Below, one piece after another: positions 1 through 9,490 of a stretch of 64,000 nucleotides of DNA. The stretch lies in the NCBI RefSeq assembly GCF_026262505.1, contig NC_067204.1, positions 21,669,300 to 21,733,299 of the forward strand, in the 5' to 3' direction. The stretch is from Trichomonas vaginalis G3. Lineage: Eukaryota > Parabasalia > Trichomonadida > Trichomonadidae. The position numbers and the translations under genes were made by a program. Positions within the stretch are counted from its first letter, which is position 1; every line of letters begins with the position of its first letter. A model generated the notes under the pieces. It saw only the letters and a program-made list of their open reading frames with translations. It was not told where the DNA came from and did no database searches.

Positions 1-2
1 CT

Positions 3-419
3 AAAAAATTCCAATCATATAAATTAAGTAACCAAAGACAACAAGTCAACCCCGCAGTTGTTCACTGTGTTGCATGCCAAGGCAATACTGTTGCTGCAGC
101 TACTCAAAATGGTCTTTCCATTTTCGTTGATGGAAAAATCGTTGCATCAGGAAATTTCGAACACGAAGGCGCTGTACATTATATTACATTTGCTCCCTGC
201 TTCTCTGGAAAGGTCACTGTTTCGGGCGGAGCTGATGGATCTTTGATGGTTCTGGATGTAGAGAAAATGCACGTAATAGATGTTATAGGAAATGAAGAAG
301 AAAAGATTCAGATGATTTCTGCAAATCAGAACTTCGTTGCTGTTGCAGATACATCAGATTCCGGATCAATTGGAATATTTACACCAGATGACTTCACAAA
401 CCATGAAGAAGAGCAATAA
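3..419 (+). CDS. WD40-repeat protein, C-terminal part (cut by window edge)
   Basis: The frame is open from the window edge to the TAA at 417-419 (about 138 residues). It shows WD40/beta-propeller texture: small hydrophobic strands such as LSIFVDGKIVASGNFEHEG and GKVTVSGGADGSLMVLDVEK, the second with the GADGSLMVLD pattern at the end of a WD blade, then a short acidic tail ending in EEEQ. The start lies outside the window. Beta-propeller proteins of this kind usually serve as scaffolds; the partner cannot be told from this fragment. I am fairly sure of the fold class and unsure of the gene's identity. Confidence 0.6.
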   Translation, partial: KKFQSYKLSNQRQQVNPAVVHCVACQGNTVAAATQNGLSIFVDGKIVASGNFEHEGAVHYITFAPCFSGKVTVSGGADGSLMVLDVEKMHVIDVIGNEEEKIQMISANQNFVAVADTSDSGSIGIFTPDDFTNHEEEQ

Positions 420-827
420 TCATTTTGTATATATATTTATATCATAAAAAATAGAATTTAGATATTATTTATTTCAAAAAATATATTATTTTAAAGATAG
501 CTTAATTTAACTAAGAATTAAGTGTGGAAGTGAGAATAGCATCAAATTTCCAAACATTTTTATCAATTTGAATTTAAAAAATATTCTTCCGTAATTGTTA
601 TCGATAACAATGTCATCATCAAGCAATGCATTGGAAGTGTATGTTGTGCAGATATTCAACGTAAAACACATTTGAAACAAGGACTCATATTCAAATAGAT
701 TTTGAGAATTATTAAAATAAATACTTCGTTCTTGGATATTTTGAAATCTTATTGTTTATTGCTTTTTATAAATCAAGTGATGAACTAATTATTGTTGGTC
801 GTATAATTCTCTTGGTAAAAAATTCAG
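420..827. other. Intergenic, AT-rich
   Basis: No convincing reading frame, RNA gene or repeat was seen. It holds the 3' flank of the WD40 gene and the upstream region of the membrane protein at 828. Confidence 0.5.
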
Positions 828-2027
828 ATGCGAGTTGGTAACTTTTTTCGATTAGCAATAATCTTAAGTTTGTTACTTCTTGCATGCTTACAACTATCAA
901 TGCAAGATAGAAGTATTGTATCACGATCTTACGTTCAAAATAAGAATGATTACATTAAAAATTACTCAAAGATTGATTTTGATCTCGATTTTCCAATAGT
1001 GAAGAAAGATAGTAAACTAGTAGATTTCATCCGCGCTCAATCTCATATGAAATTACCAACACGGTCAAAAGGATTTGTTGATTGCTATAATAATAAAAGT
1101 GAAGTATCATGTTACGAGATTGTTCATGCATCAGAAGTGATTAAAAAATACGAAGAATCAGTTTCTTCATTGAATGCTGACGGATATATCTACGTTGATG
1201 TAAAAAATTACGAATTAGAAGATAGAATGACGATGCTTTATCACGCATTAGCAATTGCAATCGCAACGGAACGCTATATTTATGTAAATCACAGTTATTT
1301 TCCATTTAAATTACCAAGTGTAATTTTTAACATCCGAAACGAAATGCAAGGAACTGTAATATCGACAGATTACACATTTAGTTGCTCTGAATTAGGTTAC
1401 AAAAACAATAACATCATTTTAAATAATATTACGTGGCCACAAGCTATTTACACTCATTTTTCGATTGCTCCCTTCTTAAGAGCCGAATTTGGGTTCCATG
1501 CTGCCTATTACTTGGGAAATTATTTGTTTGGATCAAAAAATCAGCCAGAAAATAGATGTCAAAATTTGAAAAATGAATTTGCTGTAGAAGTTAAAGAATA
1601 CGATGATGACGAGATGGTGTCATCATCAAGATACTATCAGAAACTCTGGAGATGTGGAGTTCCAGAAAAATTCCAAATTATTACTCATCGAAGTGCGAAA
1701 ATACCAGAAAAAGCCAATTCAACACTTGTTTACGACGATGATGAGTCAAAGAAGTGTGGATTATATCAATTAATCTCATCCAAGTACGTTGTTCACACTT
1801 TTGGTTCCAGATTAGGTTGGTGGGCTATGGCAATGCATGGAAATCGTGGCGGATTTATTAATCCAATGGATTTCATCTGTGTTAATGTTACTGTATCTCA
1901 ATCTGCATCATTATGGCATACATATACACCAGAAAAAAAGTATTTGTTTATTACTAATAACAGACTTTTTAACTGTGGAATTAATTCATATGATGTCAGA
2001 TTATATATTGATTACCTCTTATGGTAA
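828..2027 (+). CDS. Type II membrane protein, glycosyltransferase-like
   Basis: A 399-residue protein. Residues 7-24 form one hydrophobic segment behind a short basic N-terminus, a signal-anchor arrangement that puts the C-terminal domain in the secretory lumen. The segment RMTMLYHALAIAIATERYIYV resembles the N-terminal Rossmann motif of fucosyltransferase-type enzymes (a short DR-like turn, then a helix full of Ala and an R-x-hydrophobic strand). VVHTFGSRLGWWAMAM resembles their C-terminal 'S.FG..a.aL' region. Several cysteines and N-x-S/T sites fit a lumenal protein. The glycosyltransferase idea is inference from these two motifs; a trichomonad-specific membrane protein of unknown function is the alternative. 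Confidence 0.55.
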   Translation: MRVGNFFRLAIILSLLLLACLQLSMQDRSIVSRSYVQNKNDYIKNYSKIDFDLDFPIVKKDSKLVDFIRAQSHMKLPTRSKGFVDCYNNKSEVSCYEIVHASEVIKKYEESVSSLNADGYIYVDVKNYELEDRMTMLYHALAIAIATERYIYVNHSYFPFKLPSVIFNIRNEMQGTVISTDYTFSCSELGYKNNNIILNNITWPQAIYTHFSIAPFLRAEFGFHAAYYLGNYLFGSKNQPENRCQNLKNEFAVEVKEYDDDEMVSSSRYYQKLWRCGVPEKFQIITHRSAKIPEKANSTLVYDDDESKKCGLYQLISSKYVVHTFGSRLGWWAMAMHGNRGGFINPMDFICVNVTVSQSASLWHTYTPEKKYLFITNNRLFNCGINSYDVRLYIDYLLW

Positions 2028-2774
2028 TGACTTTAATAAATTGTTTGTATATTTCTCAGTAGTTTATTTACTTCTTAGGTTGTTATTCTTAAATTTCCTT
2101 CAAGGGTATCAAATTTCTGTGCTATTATGAGGAATACGTCTGTATATGGATTCATGAATACAAATTCGTACAGCCATATGACTATCTGTTTGGCTCTGAT
2201 AGTTAAGAATGGTTCTACTTTGATGCACAGTTATCTGCAGAAATAGTACAATTATTTTTGGATCCAAATGCTCTAATGTATTTTGAGTTTTCGAAATTTG
2301 AATTGAGAAATGTTATTACAGGCTGCAATAAGAAGAGTGGTTTCTCCGTAATAATTTTTTTCATTGATATTTGCACCATATGTAATAAGAAGTTCCGTTG
2401 TTTCCATACGATTAAGTTTTTATATATGTAATTGATTTCAACATTTTGGGAGTTTTTCAATTGCGGAGGAAAATTAGGTTTAATTAAGAAAATATGGTAC
2501 TTTTTAATAAAGTTGTATAAAAAATAACATATATTTGCTGCTTAAATGAATAAAACGAACTTAGTTCCACCATAAACTCGTTTTTCATTCTCTGACCTCT
2601 GAAGAGCCATATTATCATAACATCATTAACTGATTCCAGAATCTGGATTTGGCTTTTCATCTGAGAGACATCCAAACAATATCATCACAAACAAATTACA
2701 CAAACTTTTAATATAGTTTTCTTCTTTATTATTTACAAAAAAATATAAGTTTACAAGATTTATATATATATGTA
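2028..2774. other. Intergenic with an ankyrin remnant
   Basis: The only recognisable content is a single decayed ankyrin repeat on the minus strand near 2300-2416, listed separately. Otherwise it is AT-rich with no supported gene. Confidence 0.5.
2300..2416 (-). pseudogene. Ankyrin repeat fragment (decayed)
   Basis: Minus-strand translation gives METTELLITYGANINEK, then YYGETTLLIAACNN, one recognisable ankyrin unit of the same type as the intact repeats at 37667 and 55148 (ETAELLISHG.NINEKD..G.TALHIAA). Nothing before or after continues the repeat. This is an isolated relic of the ankyrin family that is abundant in this genome, not a gene. Confidence 0.6.
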
Positions 2775-4301
2775 TTAAGCCAGTTTCTGAAGAAGACAAG
2801 TATTTTCAGCTGGACTGTAAAGACCAAATGTTCCTCCATTTCCGAATTGGCCAGGGTTGAAGGCAACTGTATCTCCTTCTTCAGATCTCCATGGTGCTGC
2901 TGCATCAGCTAGAATCAAGCAGTCTGGTGCAGGGAACAATCTCATTGTGTGGTCGTATTCCCATGCAACTGGTGCGTGTGCGAGATCTGTTGGAGTTAAA
3001 TGAGCTTGGTGAATAATTGTAATTAACAAGTTTTCGTGCTCATTCTCTTCAGGAACAGTGCGTGGAGAAGCTCTTGCAAGTCTGGACATGATGTCATCTC
3101 TGAATACAGTTATTGTTCTACTTAAAAATCTTATCTTGCATGGATTTGACATGAAAATTGCTTCAGGAAACATGTTTTTGATTGAATCTTGGAAAAGAAG
3201 TCTTGGAAAGACTTTTGGAGCTCCTGGATCTGTTAACGATGGAATAAATACGAACTTGGAGTTCTGTATCATTGCTGTATGTTCATCTGAGATCTTTTTG
3301 ATGAATTTTCTGAAATCTCTTTCAAATTGTTTCATTCCATTGAAAGGAAGTGGTTTTTGAGTGAAGCTACCACACAATATGATCATGTTTGGTGGAGAAC
3401 TGTCGTAATTTTGAAGAACATGACTGAATTCTGTTACACATGATGGAACATCGATCCAAACATCAGAGAAAACAAGAATAAGAGCATTTTCATGTTCTTC
3501 ATGTAAGATACTTTGCAAATTACTCATTGATTCCCTATTTAAGTTCCATCCAAATGGATCATATGGTAATGACCAGAATTTGTTCATGAAATCACTGGTT
3601 GTAAGAGCAGGAGGATGTCCAATAACAAGAGCATTGACATAATCACCTAATGCTTTGCCTTGAACAACGACAATGCAGCCAACTGGAAGAATTCCTCCAA
3701 AGAATTGGCATTCTGGACTAATTGCAAGATTTATTACGCCGGATTCATCTTCAACTGTGTATACCTCGCCTTCGTAATCAAGAATTCCAATAAAAACTAC
3801 TGTAGAATCGTGTGGTTTACTAACTAAAGTTGCAATATCAACGATTGAGAGGCTTCCATCGTCATCTGACCAGAATTTAAGTGCTGATTTGGCGAAAGCT
3901 TTGGAATTTATGAGTGAATATTTTAAGATTTGAAATCTTTCCCTGTAAAGAGAGATTTTACTTGGTCCTTTTCCGAGAATTGACTTTGGTTGAGTAGATG
4001 GAACAAGGTTTTGTGTGTTCATATCGAATTCAAACTTAGGAGCGTCGAATGCAGATTGAAAATCAAAAACTTGATGAGATATTGAATTTTGCTTTTGAAT
4101 GTTGGTAAGTACTTTCTCAATGATTTCTTTATCAACGTTTGTTTCGTCGCCAATCAATTTCATGATTTCGTTTATAATATGTTCAAGCATTGCTTCTTGA
4201 TCAGAGACAGCATTAAGGTACTCTTTCAAGGCCACAACAGCAGATCTTTGTGGCTTTTTTTGATACATTTTGAATGCCTCTACTATTTTCCTATCATTCA
4301 T
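2775..4301 (-). CDS. POLE2: DNA polymerase epsilon subunit B (Dpb2/POLE2)
   Basis: 508 residues, close to the usual length of 520-690. This is the non-catalytic B subunit of the leading-strand replicative polymerase; it links Pol epsilon to the CMG helicase in the nucleus. An N-terminal helical domain (about 1-70) is followed by an OB-fold (about 165-230: VVFIGILDYEGEVYTVEDESG, then GCIVVVQGKALGDY). The inactive calcineurin-like phosphoesterase domain follows (about 270-470) with LILVFSDVWID, MIILCGSFTQKP, FVFIPSLTDPGAPKVFPR and a C-terminal AFNPGQFGNGGTFGLYSP that matches the POLE2 tail (INPGSF...F.VFYPS). A TCATA initiator-like box lies about 70 bases upstream. The gene appears whole. Confidence 0.9.
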   Translation of the reverse strand: MNDRKIVEAFKMYQKKPQRSAVVALKEYLNAVSDQEAMLEHIINEIMKLIGDETNVDKEIIEKVLTNIQKQNSISHQVFDFQSAFDAPKFEFDMNTQNLVPSTQPKSILGKGPSKISLYRERFQILKYSLINSKAFAKSALKFWSDDDGSLSIVDIATLVSKPHDSTVVFIGILDYEGEVYTVEDESGVINLAISPECQFFGGILPVGCIVVVQGKALGDYVNALVIGHPPALTTSDFMNKFWSLPYDPFGWNLNRESMSNLQSILHEEHENALILVFSDVWIDVPSCVTEFSHVLQNYDSSPPNMIILCGSFTQKPLPFNGMKQFERDFRKFIKKISDEHTAMIQNSKFVFIPSLTDPGAPKVFPRLLFQDSIKNMFPEAIFMSNPCKIRFLSRTITVFRDDIMSRLARASPRTVPEENEHENLLITIIHQAHLTPTDLAHAPVAWEYDHTMRLFPAPDCLILADAAAPWRSEEGDTVAFNPGQFGNGGTFGLYSPAENTCLLQKLA

Positions 4302-4898
4302 TTTTTTTTACCAAAAAAAAACTAAAAAAAGAATGGAATTGTTCTCAAAATGGAAGGCCATTTATGATAGAAAGATAAGTAACACTGCCTTTCTATGCTA
4401 AAGTTAAAGTAGTTAAAGAGCTACGATGACATCCATCCAATTAATTATTCATATTATTAAAGGCAAGATATGAATAGCCTCTCATTTTGAATAGCTCTAT
4501 ATTCTGACTTTATTCTAAGAATCTCACTCAAGAAATATTGAAGAGAGAATCCAAAATATCTTGAACACAATGCCCAGATTATAAGTACTTTAATGAATGC
4601 ATTATGTTTTATATATAAATGCATAAATTGATCAAATTGATTACCAATAATAAAATTGAATTAAATTTGTTGGTATTTAACTAACATAGAGACATTCTTG
4701 GAGCTGTTTCGGACCATCATTTACTTCCTAGATGAAAATATGTAAGTATGGATTGAAACTCAAAATGAGATTTAATTCTGTTAACTTTTTTAAAATGAAG
4801 CATTTTACAAGTATATTGTCCACAATTGGTAAAATAATAATATTTCTCTGCGAAATGGATACTATTCCGTTGATAATGTGGCCGTTTAACATATTTCC
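4302..4898. other. Intergenic between divergent POLE2 and Aurora genes
   Basis: A divergent promoter region of about 600 bp. The minus-strand side holds TCATA near 4365-4370. No supported gene; the short overlapping open frames around 4720-4930 run into the kinase start and look random. Confidence 0.4.
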
Positions 4899-5783
4899 AT
4901 GTCAGCATCAACAATGTTGAGGCGAGAAAACAGACCACAGAATACTCTCGCTCAACAAAAGTTAGAATTGTTGATGTCTAGAGGACAACAAAGTGATTGG
5001 TCCATCAATGATTTCGAAATTGGAAGGCCTCTTGGAACTGGGAAATTTGGAAGAGTCTATCTCGCAAGAGAAAAGAAAACACATTTCATTGTTGCTATTA
5101 AAGTAATGTACAAGTCACATTTAGCAAAAGCAGAAATAGAACACCAAGTTAGACGCGAAATCGAAATACAATCTCATTTAAGACATCCCAATATTCTTCG
5201 ATTATACGGATTTTTTTACGACAAAGCTAAAATATATCTAGTTATGGAGTATGCACCAAATGGTGAGTTGTTTAAAATACTTAGAGAAAATGATCGTTTC
5301 GATGAAGAGACTTCTGCTTTTTACATAATGCAAATTGTAGAAGCAATCAAATACTGCCATTCTAAAGGTGTTATCCATAGAGATATCAAGCCAGAAAATA
5401 TTTTAATCGGATCAGATGGCAACCTAAAAATTTCAGATTTCGGATGGTCTGCATCTATTTCAAATACTAACAGAAGATCAACTCTTTGCGGGACTCTTGA
5501 TTATCTTCCACCTGAAATGCTCAATGGTGAGAAGTATGATTTCGCTGTTGATATTTGGGGAATAGGTGTTCTACTTTATGAATTTTTAACAGGAAATGCT
5601 CCATTTGAAGAGCCTGAACGCGATAAAACAATCGAGAGGATCAAATCTGTAAATATTAAGTTCCCAGATGATATGCCAGAATTAGCAAAAGATCTTATAC
5701 AGAAACTTTTGCAAAAAGATCCTACAAAGCGTATATCTTTGGGTGAGGTTGGATCTCATCCATGGATACTTCAATGGATATAG
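4899..5783 (+). CDS. Aurora-type Ser/Thr protein kinase
   Basis: 294 residues, essentially a bare kinase domain with a short N-terminal tail. Visible landmarks: Gly-loop GTGKFGRVYLA, VAIKV lysine, catalytic HRDIKPENIL, DFGWS, and the activation segment RRSTLCGTLDYLPPEM, which is the Aurora signature. Aurora kinases control spindle assembly, chromosome segregation and cytokinesis. All catalytic residues are present. Two ATGs, 4899 and 4914, could start it; both lie before the kinase domain. A kinesin-6-like motor, whose relatives are Aurora B substrates or partners in other eukaryotes, lies 2.3 kb downstream on the other strand; that linkage may be chance. Confidence 0.92.
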   Translation: MSASTMLRRENRPQNTLAQQKLELLMSRGQQSDWSINDFEIGRPLGTGKFGRVYLAREKKTHFIVAIKVMYKSHLAKAEIEHQVRREIEIQSHLRHPNILRLYGFFYDKAKIYLVMEYAPNGELFKILRENDRFDEETSAFYIMQIVEAIKYCHSKGVIHRDIKPENILIGSDGNLKISDFGWSASISNTNRRSTLCGTLDYLPPEMLNGEKYDFAVDIWGIGVLLYEFLTGNAPFEEPERDKTIERIKSVNIKFPDDMPELAKDLIQKLLQKDPTKRISLGEVGSHPWILQWI

Positions 5784-6159
5784 AGAAATAAACAATATTT
5801 TTGTATGTTTTATAAAAGTTAATAATCTATAATTCAAATAATAGAGAACCGTGTTGAGAAATAAATTTGAAATAAATTTGATAAAAAAAATTATTTGAAA
5901 AACTAATGTTTAAGTAACGGAATGGTTTGGAAAATGAACTAAAATATTGAGGCATACATAAAAAGATCCGGAACCTTCGGTAATAAAAAAAAAATACAGC
6001 AATATTCTAAATACTTCCTTACCAAGGGATAGTAAAGTTCAAATTCCAACAAAAACAAAAAATGAGTGGATTACCTAATAAACTAAAGAAATATACAATG
6101 AAGTTCAAAGAATTAATTCTATGAAAATTAAATAATGTAATGGTATATAAATGCTATGG
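5784..6159. other. Intergenic
   Basis: AT-rich spacer between the kinase and the convergent small gene at 6160. Nothing else recognised. Confidence 0.4.
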
Positions 6160-6456
6160 TTAATCATATGAATACACTGATTTTTGGAAATCAACTTCAA
6201 AGAATGGCATGAAAAATTTTTCATCTTTTTCGACTTGAGGTGATTGCTTTTTAACTGTTTGTTCTACAATGGATTTTGTTATGTCGATTTGGTTTTCGTG
6301 TTCAACAACTTCGTATTGTGGAATAATGTCGAAATGCGGAGAAGTAATAACCGGTATTTCGGATATGCTACTTCTATCTTGTTTGGAGATGACCTTAAGA
6401 GAATTAGCACGTAAAACAGTGCTATGAGGTCTTGGAGCTAATGACTTTTTTTTCAT
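6160..6456 (-). CDS. Small basic protein, unknown
   Basis: Starting at the ATG at 6456 gives 98 residues: a basic N-terminus (MKKKSLAPRPHS), a Ser/Pro-containing middle and an acidic C-terminus ending VYSYD. I prefer this start because the longer frame to 6510 would run into the divergent Tfb4 gene, whose ATG is at 6493; the two starts would then be only 36 bp apart. Composition is protein-like, but no domain is recognised. It could be a real short gene or a chance frame. Confidence 0.4.
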   Translation of the reverse strand: MKKKSLAPRPHSTVLRANSLKVISKQDRSSISEIPVITSPHFDIIPQYEVVEHENQIDITKSIVEQTVKKQSPQVEKDEKFFMPFFEVDFQKSVYSYD

Positions 6457-6492
6457 TTGCTTCTTTTTTTGAAAAATTTGACTAAAAAAATC

Positions 6493-7347
6493 ATGAACGA
6501 CGCAACTCATGAATTTTTAGCAATTCTAATTGATGTCAATCCTCTTGAATGGAAGGAAATGAAAGATATTAAGTTTGATGGATTTATGAACCATTTGTTT
6601 CTGTACTTGAAGCAAATGATTCTTTCAGATTGTATTCTTCCACCTTGCGTATTAGCTTATAACCAAAGTCATGCCGAATTCATTTTCCCAGAACCTGGCC
6701 GTACAAAAGATGTCATAAATCAAAAGTTCAATCCAACAAACCAAGAACAAATTAAAAATTATTTCGAAAATATCATCATTCAGATTGCAGAATTTAATGG
6801 CAGATCAGCTAGTATACCACCAACACCACATGTTCGTCTTGATGTTGCTCTTTCAAAATCTTTATGTTTAATGAATAATTTACCTAATAAAAACATCAAA
6901 AAGAGAATACTTGCGTTTTCAGTTTCTCCTGAGACTGGCTCACAGTACGATAATCTTTTATTCGCTGCTAAAAGGCTTGATGTCGTAATCGATGTTTTAT
7001 TCTTAAATTCAAATAGATTGTGCTTCCTCAGCCAAGCTGCCGATCTTACTCATGGTTTTTCAAAGACAATCAAGATGGGCGCTGCTTTGGCTCAATATTT
7101 ATTCTCATTACCACCAACAACCGTACGAGACTTAATGGCATTACCAGCACCTGAGCCGCTTGAGTATTCGGCCCCTAGCGCTGATACACATAAAATGATC
7201 AGCAGAGGTTACATTTGCCCTGTCTGTCTTTCAATACTTGAAGAAGCCTGCAGAACATGTCCAATTTGTAACACTAGGTATGGAAGTGTGAATTTCTATA
7301 TCAACCAAACAGAATTTAAGAGTGAAGAATTGAAAAATCTCTTATAA
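6493..7347 (+). CDS. TFIIH subunit Tfb4/p34 (GTF2H3-like)
   Basis: 284 residues from the ATG at 6493; the frame is open a little further upstream, but the family N-terminus starts with EFLAILIDVNPLEW, so the internal ATG fits best. The N-terminal von Willebrand-like Tfb4 domain (ILIDVNPLEW; later RILAFSVSP) is followed by VVIDVLFLN, then LTHGFSKTI. The C-terminal zinc finger is YICPVCLSILEEACRTCPICNTRYG, four cysteine pairs in Tfb4 order. Tfb4 is a core structural partner of p44 in the transcription/DNA-repair factor TFIIH. The gene looks whole. Confidence 0.88.
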   Translation: MNDATHEFLAILIDVNPLEWKEMKDIKFDGFMNHLFLYLKQMILSDCILPPCVLAYNQSHAEFIFPEPGRTKDVINQKFNPTNQEQIKNYFENIIIQIAEFNGRSASIPPTPHVRLDVALSKSLCLMNNLPNKNIKKRILAFSVSPETGSQYDNLLFAAKRLDVVIDVLFLNSNRLCFLSQAADLTHGFSKTIKMGAALAQYLFSLPPTTVRDLMALPAPEPLEYSAPSADTHKMISRGYICPVCLSILEEACRTCPICNTRYGSVNFYINQTEFKSEELKNLL

Positions 7348-7702
7348 TCAGAATATATTGTTATTTCTTTTTATAAATAAAGCTTATATACATTTACACA
7401 AATTCTTATTAAAGATTAATGAACATTTAGATAACAAAATAAATGATTTTTTTCTTTCACATTATAATATTACAGTTTACAAAAGTAATGTCGAAAGTAA
7501 TAAGGTATATATGACACGATGTTGGTAGAATATTCTAATATGGTATTCATCAATAGATTAAAACAGTTGCATATATGTAAGCTCAATAACATTCACATAT
7601 GATATATGCAACTGTGATATTGACATATGAACAATTAATAATTATGCATAATTTTTACCCTTATAACAACACATGAATAAAACTAATATCATAACAAAAC
7701 AA
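7348..7702. other. Intergenic, convergent 3' ends
   Basis: Lies between the convergent Tfb4 and kinesin-tail 3' ends. The words CATATG and ATATATG are common, but no gene or defined repeat is seen. Confidence 0.4.
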
Positions 7703-8038
7703 TTAATTGATTTCTTTGATTCTTCTCTGGAATTCATCCATTTCTTCTTCGTACTCTTTTCTGCATTGAGTTTGGGTCTCTAATAATTTTTGATGTATTT
7801 GTTCTAAAGCACCTTCAAGTTTAGTATTTGTAGATTCCATATTTGCAAGCTCTTCTGTGACTTGTCTATTCTTTTGGCCTTCAATTTTACATTTTTCAAT
7901 CATGGCTTTCAATTCAACTTCGACATCCTCAACTTTCTTATCTAACTCTTTGCTCTTTGATTGCAATCTCTCTAATTCTGTTTTTGCTTCAAGTAAAGAT
8001 CTCTTGTAAGCATCAGCTTGAGCCTTCTGAGCAAGCAT
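7703..8038 (-). CDS. Kinesin coiled-coil tail, behind an in-frame stop
   Basis: 111 residues, almost entirely heptad-like coiled coil (Lys/Glu/Gln-rich, for example ELERLQSKSKELDKKVEDVEVELKAMIEK). It lies in exactly the same frame as the motor at 8042-9490, separated only by a TAA and one GCG codon before its ATG. With the motor domain it would form one kinesin of about 595 residues. It is probably the C-terminal part of that gene rather than a separate one. No GTAYGT-type splice donor or ACTAACACACAG-type acceptor brackets the stop, so an intron is unlikely. Confidence 0.6.
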   Translation of the reverse strand: MLAQKAQADAYKRSLLEAKTELERLQSKSKELDKKVEDVEVELKAMIEKCKIEGQKNRQVTEELANMESTNTKLEGALEQIHQKLLETQTQCRKEYEEEMDEFQRRIKEIN

Positions 8039-8041
8039 CGC

Positions 8042-9490
8042 TTACAGTTTGCATGGATAAACTTGAGCAGAAGAAGCTTTCAATTGCGTAATATTGTTTT
8101 CAAACTCTTTTGTGATTTTCTTGTATCTATCTTGGAATTCAGAGTGGATTTCTTGTCTAATCTTTGCTTCTTTTAATTTAAGGAGTTCTATTTCATTCTG
8201 TTCTTCTTCAGCATCGTTGTTATTATCATCAACATTTTCTGATTCATCTGAGAAGTTGAGGGCTTTTCCAACAACTAAATCTTCTTCCTCTACATCATCA
8301 GCTGCAACTCTACACTCAACAGCTTCTGCAGCAAATTGAAGTGCAAATAAAGTATCTGATATCTGTTTTGTCGAAGGAGAAATATTGATTATAATAGAGC
8401 AATATGTTTTTCGTGATGTAACAGGATCGAAAAAGTCCTTAAAAAGCTCTGTAATCTTTGACTGCCTGTATGGTATCTTAAGACCTTTTACGCCAAGTTT
8501 TGTCTGCCTGATCATCCTAATGCACTGTCCAAGTGTAAACATTGAGGAGTTAATACTAATTGCCTCATTTACAGCTTTTTGATTCTTATCTTGGGGATCG
8601 ACTCTTTCAGAACCAGCAAGATCAACAATAGAAAGCCTTGAAGCACTAACTTTTGAAATATCGTTAACTCTTTGCTTGGTCTTCGGATCAATAGGAATTG
8701 AAATTAACTTGAGCATAAAAACACAGTGAGATCTTGAACTCTGAGAATTATATGTAGTTGCACATACTGATTTAGCTTTATCAACGGTTGATAAAATTGA
8801 TTTCAAATCTTCAAGTCTTTTGATTTCGATTTCTTTAGCATCTTTGATGACTGTAAAGCCAAAACCATCCTTTGAAATACGCATTGGCTGCTTTGTATCG
8901 CCAAGAAGATCATGAATGCGTTCGTTATAAACTTCCACGCAAGACACAAATAAACCACGTTCTGCATCTACTGGTTGTTCAACTGCAAGTAAAGTTCTTA
9001 CCATTTTTGGAATGAGACCTGGATTTTGCTCAGTTCCTCTAACCGTAAATGTTTTGCCTGCACTTGTTGCTCCATATGCAAATAGAAGTGCGTCATAACC
9101 TCGTATAAACTTTTTAAGAAGTGGCATAGCGATTTCCTGGAATAATTCTTCTTGTTCTGATTCTTGCTTAAAAATATGAGTAAATGAGTAAGTTCGTTCT
9201 GCATGATGTTTTGATGTTTTATCTTTTTGCTGAACTTTGGCAATTACTGTATTCTCATTGATCTGCAAATCTGCTTGTGTTTCTCCTGGAAGAATTGGTC
9301 TAACTCGTAAAAATACCTTTATGTCTGACTCTGGATCCCTTTCACTTGATGGAGTTTGAGGGATTGATTTTTTAAAGAATGCTGCGTTTGAATTTGACAT
9401 ATTTAATGGTTGAGGCGTTTTTGGTACACCACGTGGTGATATTGGAGGCATTAATTTTAAGGTGCTTACTGAATGATCAAGCTGAAACAT
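8042..9490 (-). CDS. Kinesin-6-like motor protein
   Basis: 482 residues. The motor domain (about 55-390) has IKVFLRVRPI, P-loop FAYGATSAGKTFT (139-149), switch I NSQSSRSH, switch II LSIVDLAGSERV, SINSSMFTLGQCI and the neck-side ALQFAAEAVE. The P-loop style and the following GTEQNPGLIPKMV resemble kinesin-6 (KIF20/KIF23), which works at the central spindle in cytokinesis. The N-terminal 50 residues hold several SP/TP sites (SPRG, KTPQ, QTPSS), possible mitotic phosphosites. The C-terminal 90 residues are acidic then coiled-coil and stop at a TAA directly followed in frame by more coiled coil. The gene may be truncated by this stop, or the stop may be a sequence error. Confidence 0.85.
   Translation of the reverse strand: MFQLDHSVSTLKLMPPISPRGVPKTPQPLNMSNSNAAFFKKSIPQTPSSERDPESDIKVFLRVRPILPGETQADLQINENTVIAKVQQKDKTSKHHAERTYSFTHIFKQESEQEELFQEIAMPLLKKFIRGYDALLFAYGATSAGKTFTVRGTEQNPGLIPKMVRTLLAVEQPVDAERGLFVSCVEVYNERIHDLLGDTKQPMRISKDGFGFTVIKDAKEIEIKRLEDLKSILSTVDKAKSVCATTYNSQSSRSHCVFMLKLISIPIDPKTKQRVNDISKVSASRLSIVDLAGSERVDPQDKNQKAVNEAISINSSMFTLGQCIRMIRQTKLGVKGLKIPYRQSKITELFKDFFDPVTSRKTYCSIIINISPSTKQISDTLFALQFAAEAVECRVAADDVEEEDLVVGKALNFSDESENVDDNNNDAEEEQNEIELLKLKEAKIRQEIHSEFQDRYKKITKEFENNITQLKASSAQVYPCKL

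Noticed and set aside
2484-2675. 63-codon minus-strand frame
   Set aside because: No recognisable feature; AT-rich chance frame.
3058-3360. 100-codon frame on the plus strand
   Set aside because: Antisense to the POLE2 gene.
7703-8050. Intron bridging the kinesin stop
   Set aside because: No GTAYGT donor or ACTAACACACAG-type acceptor near the TAA.
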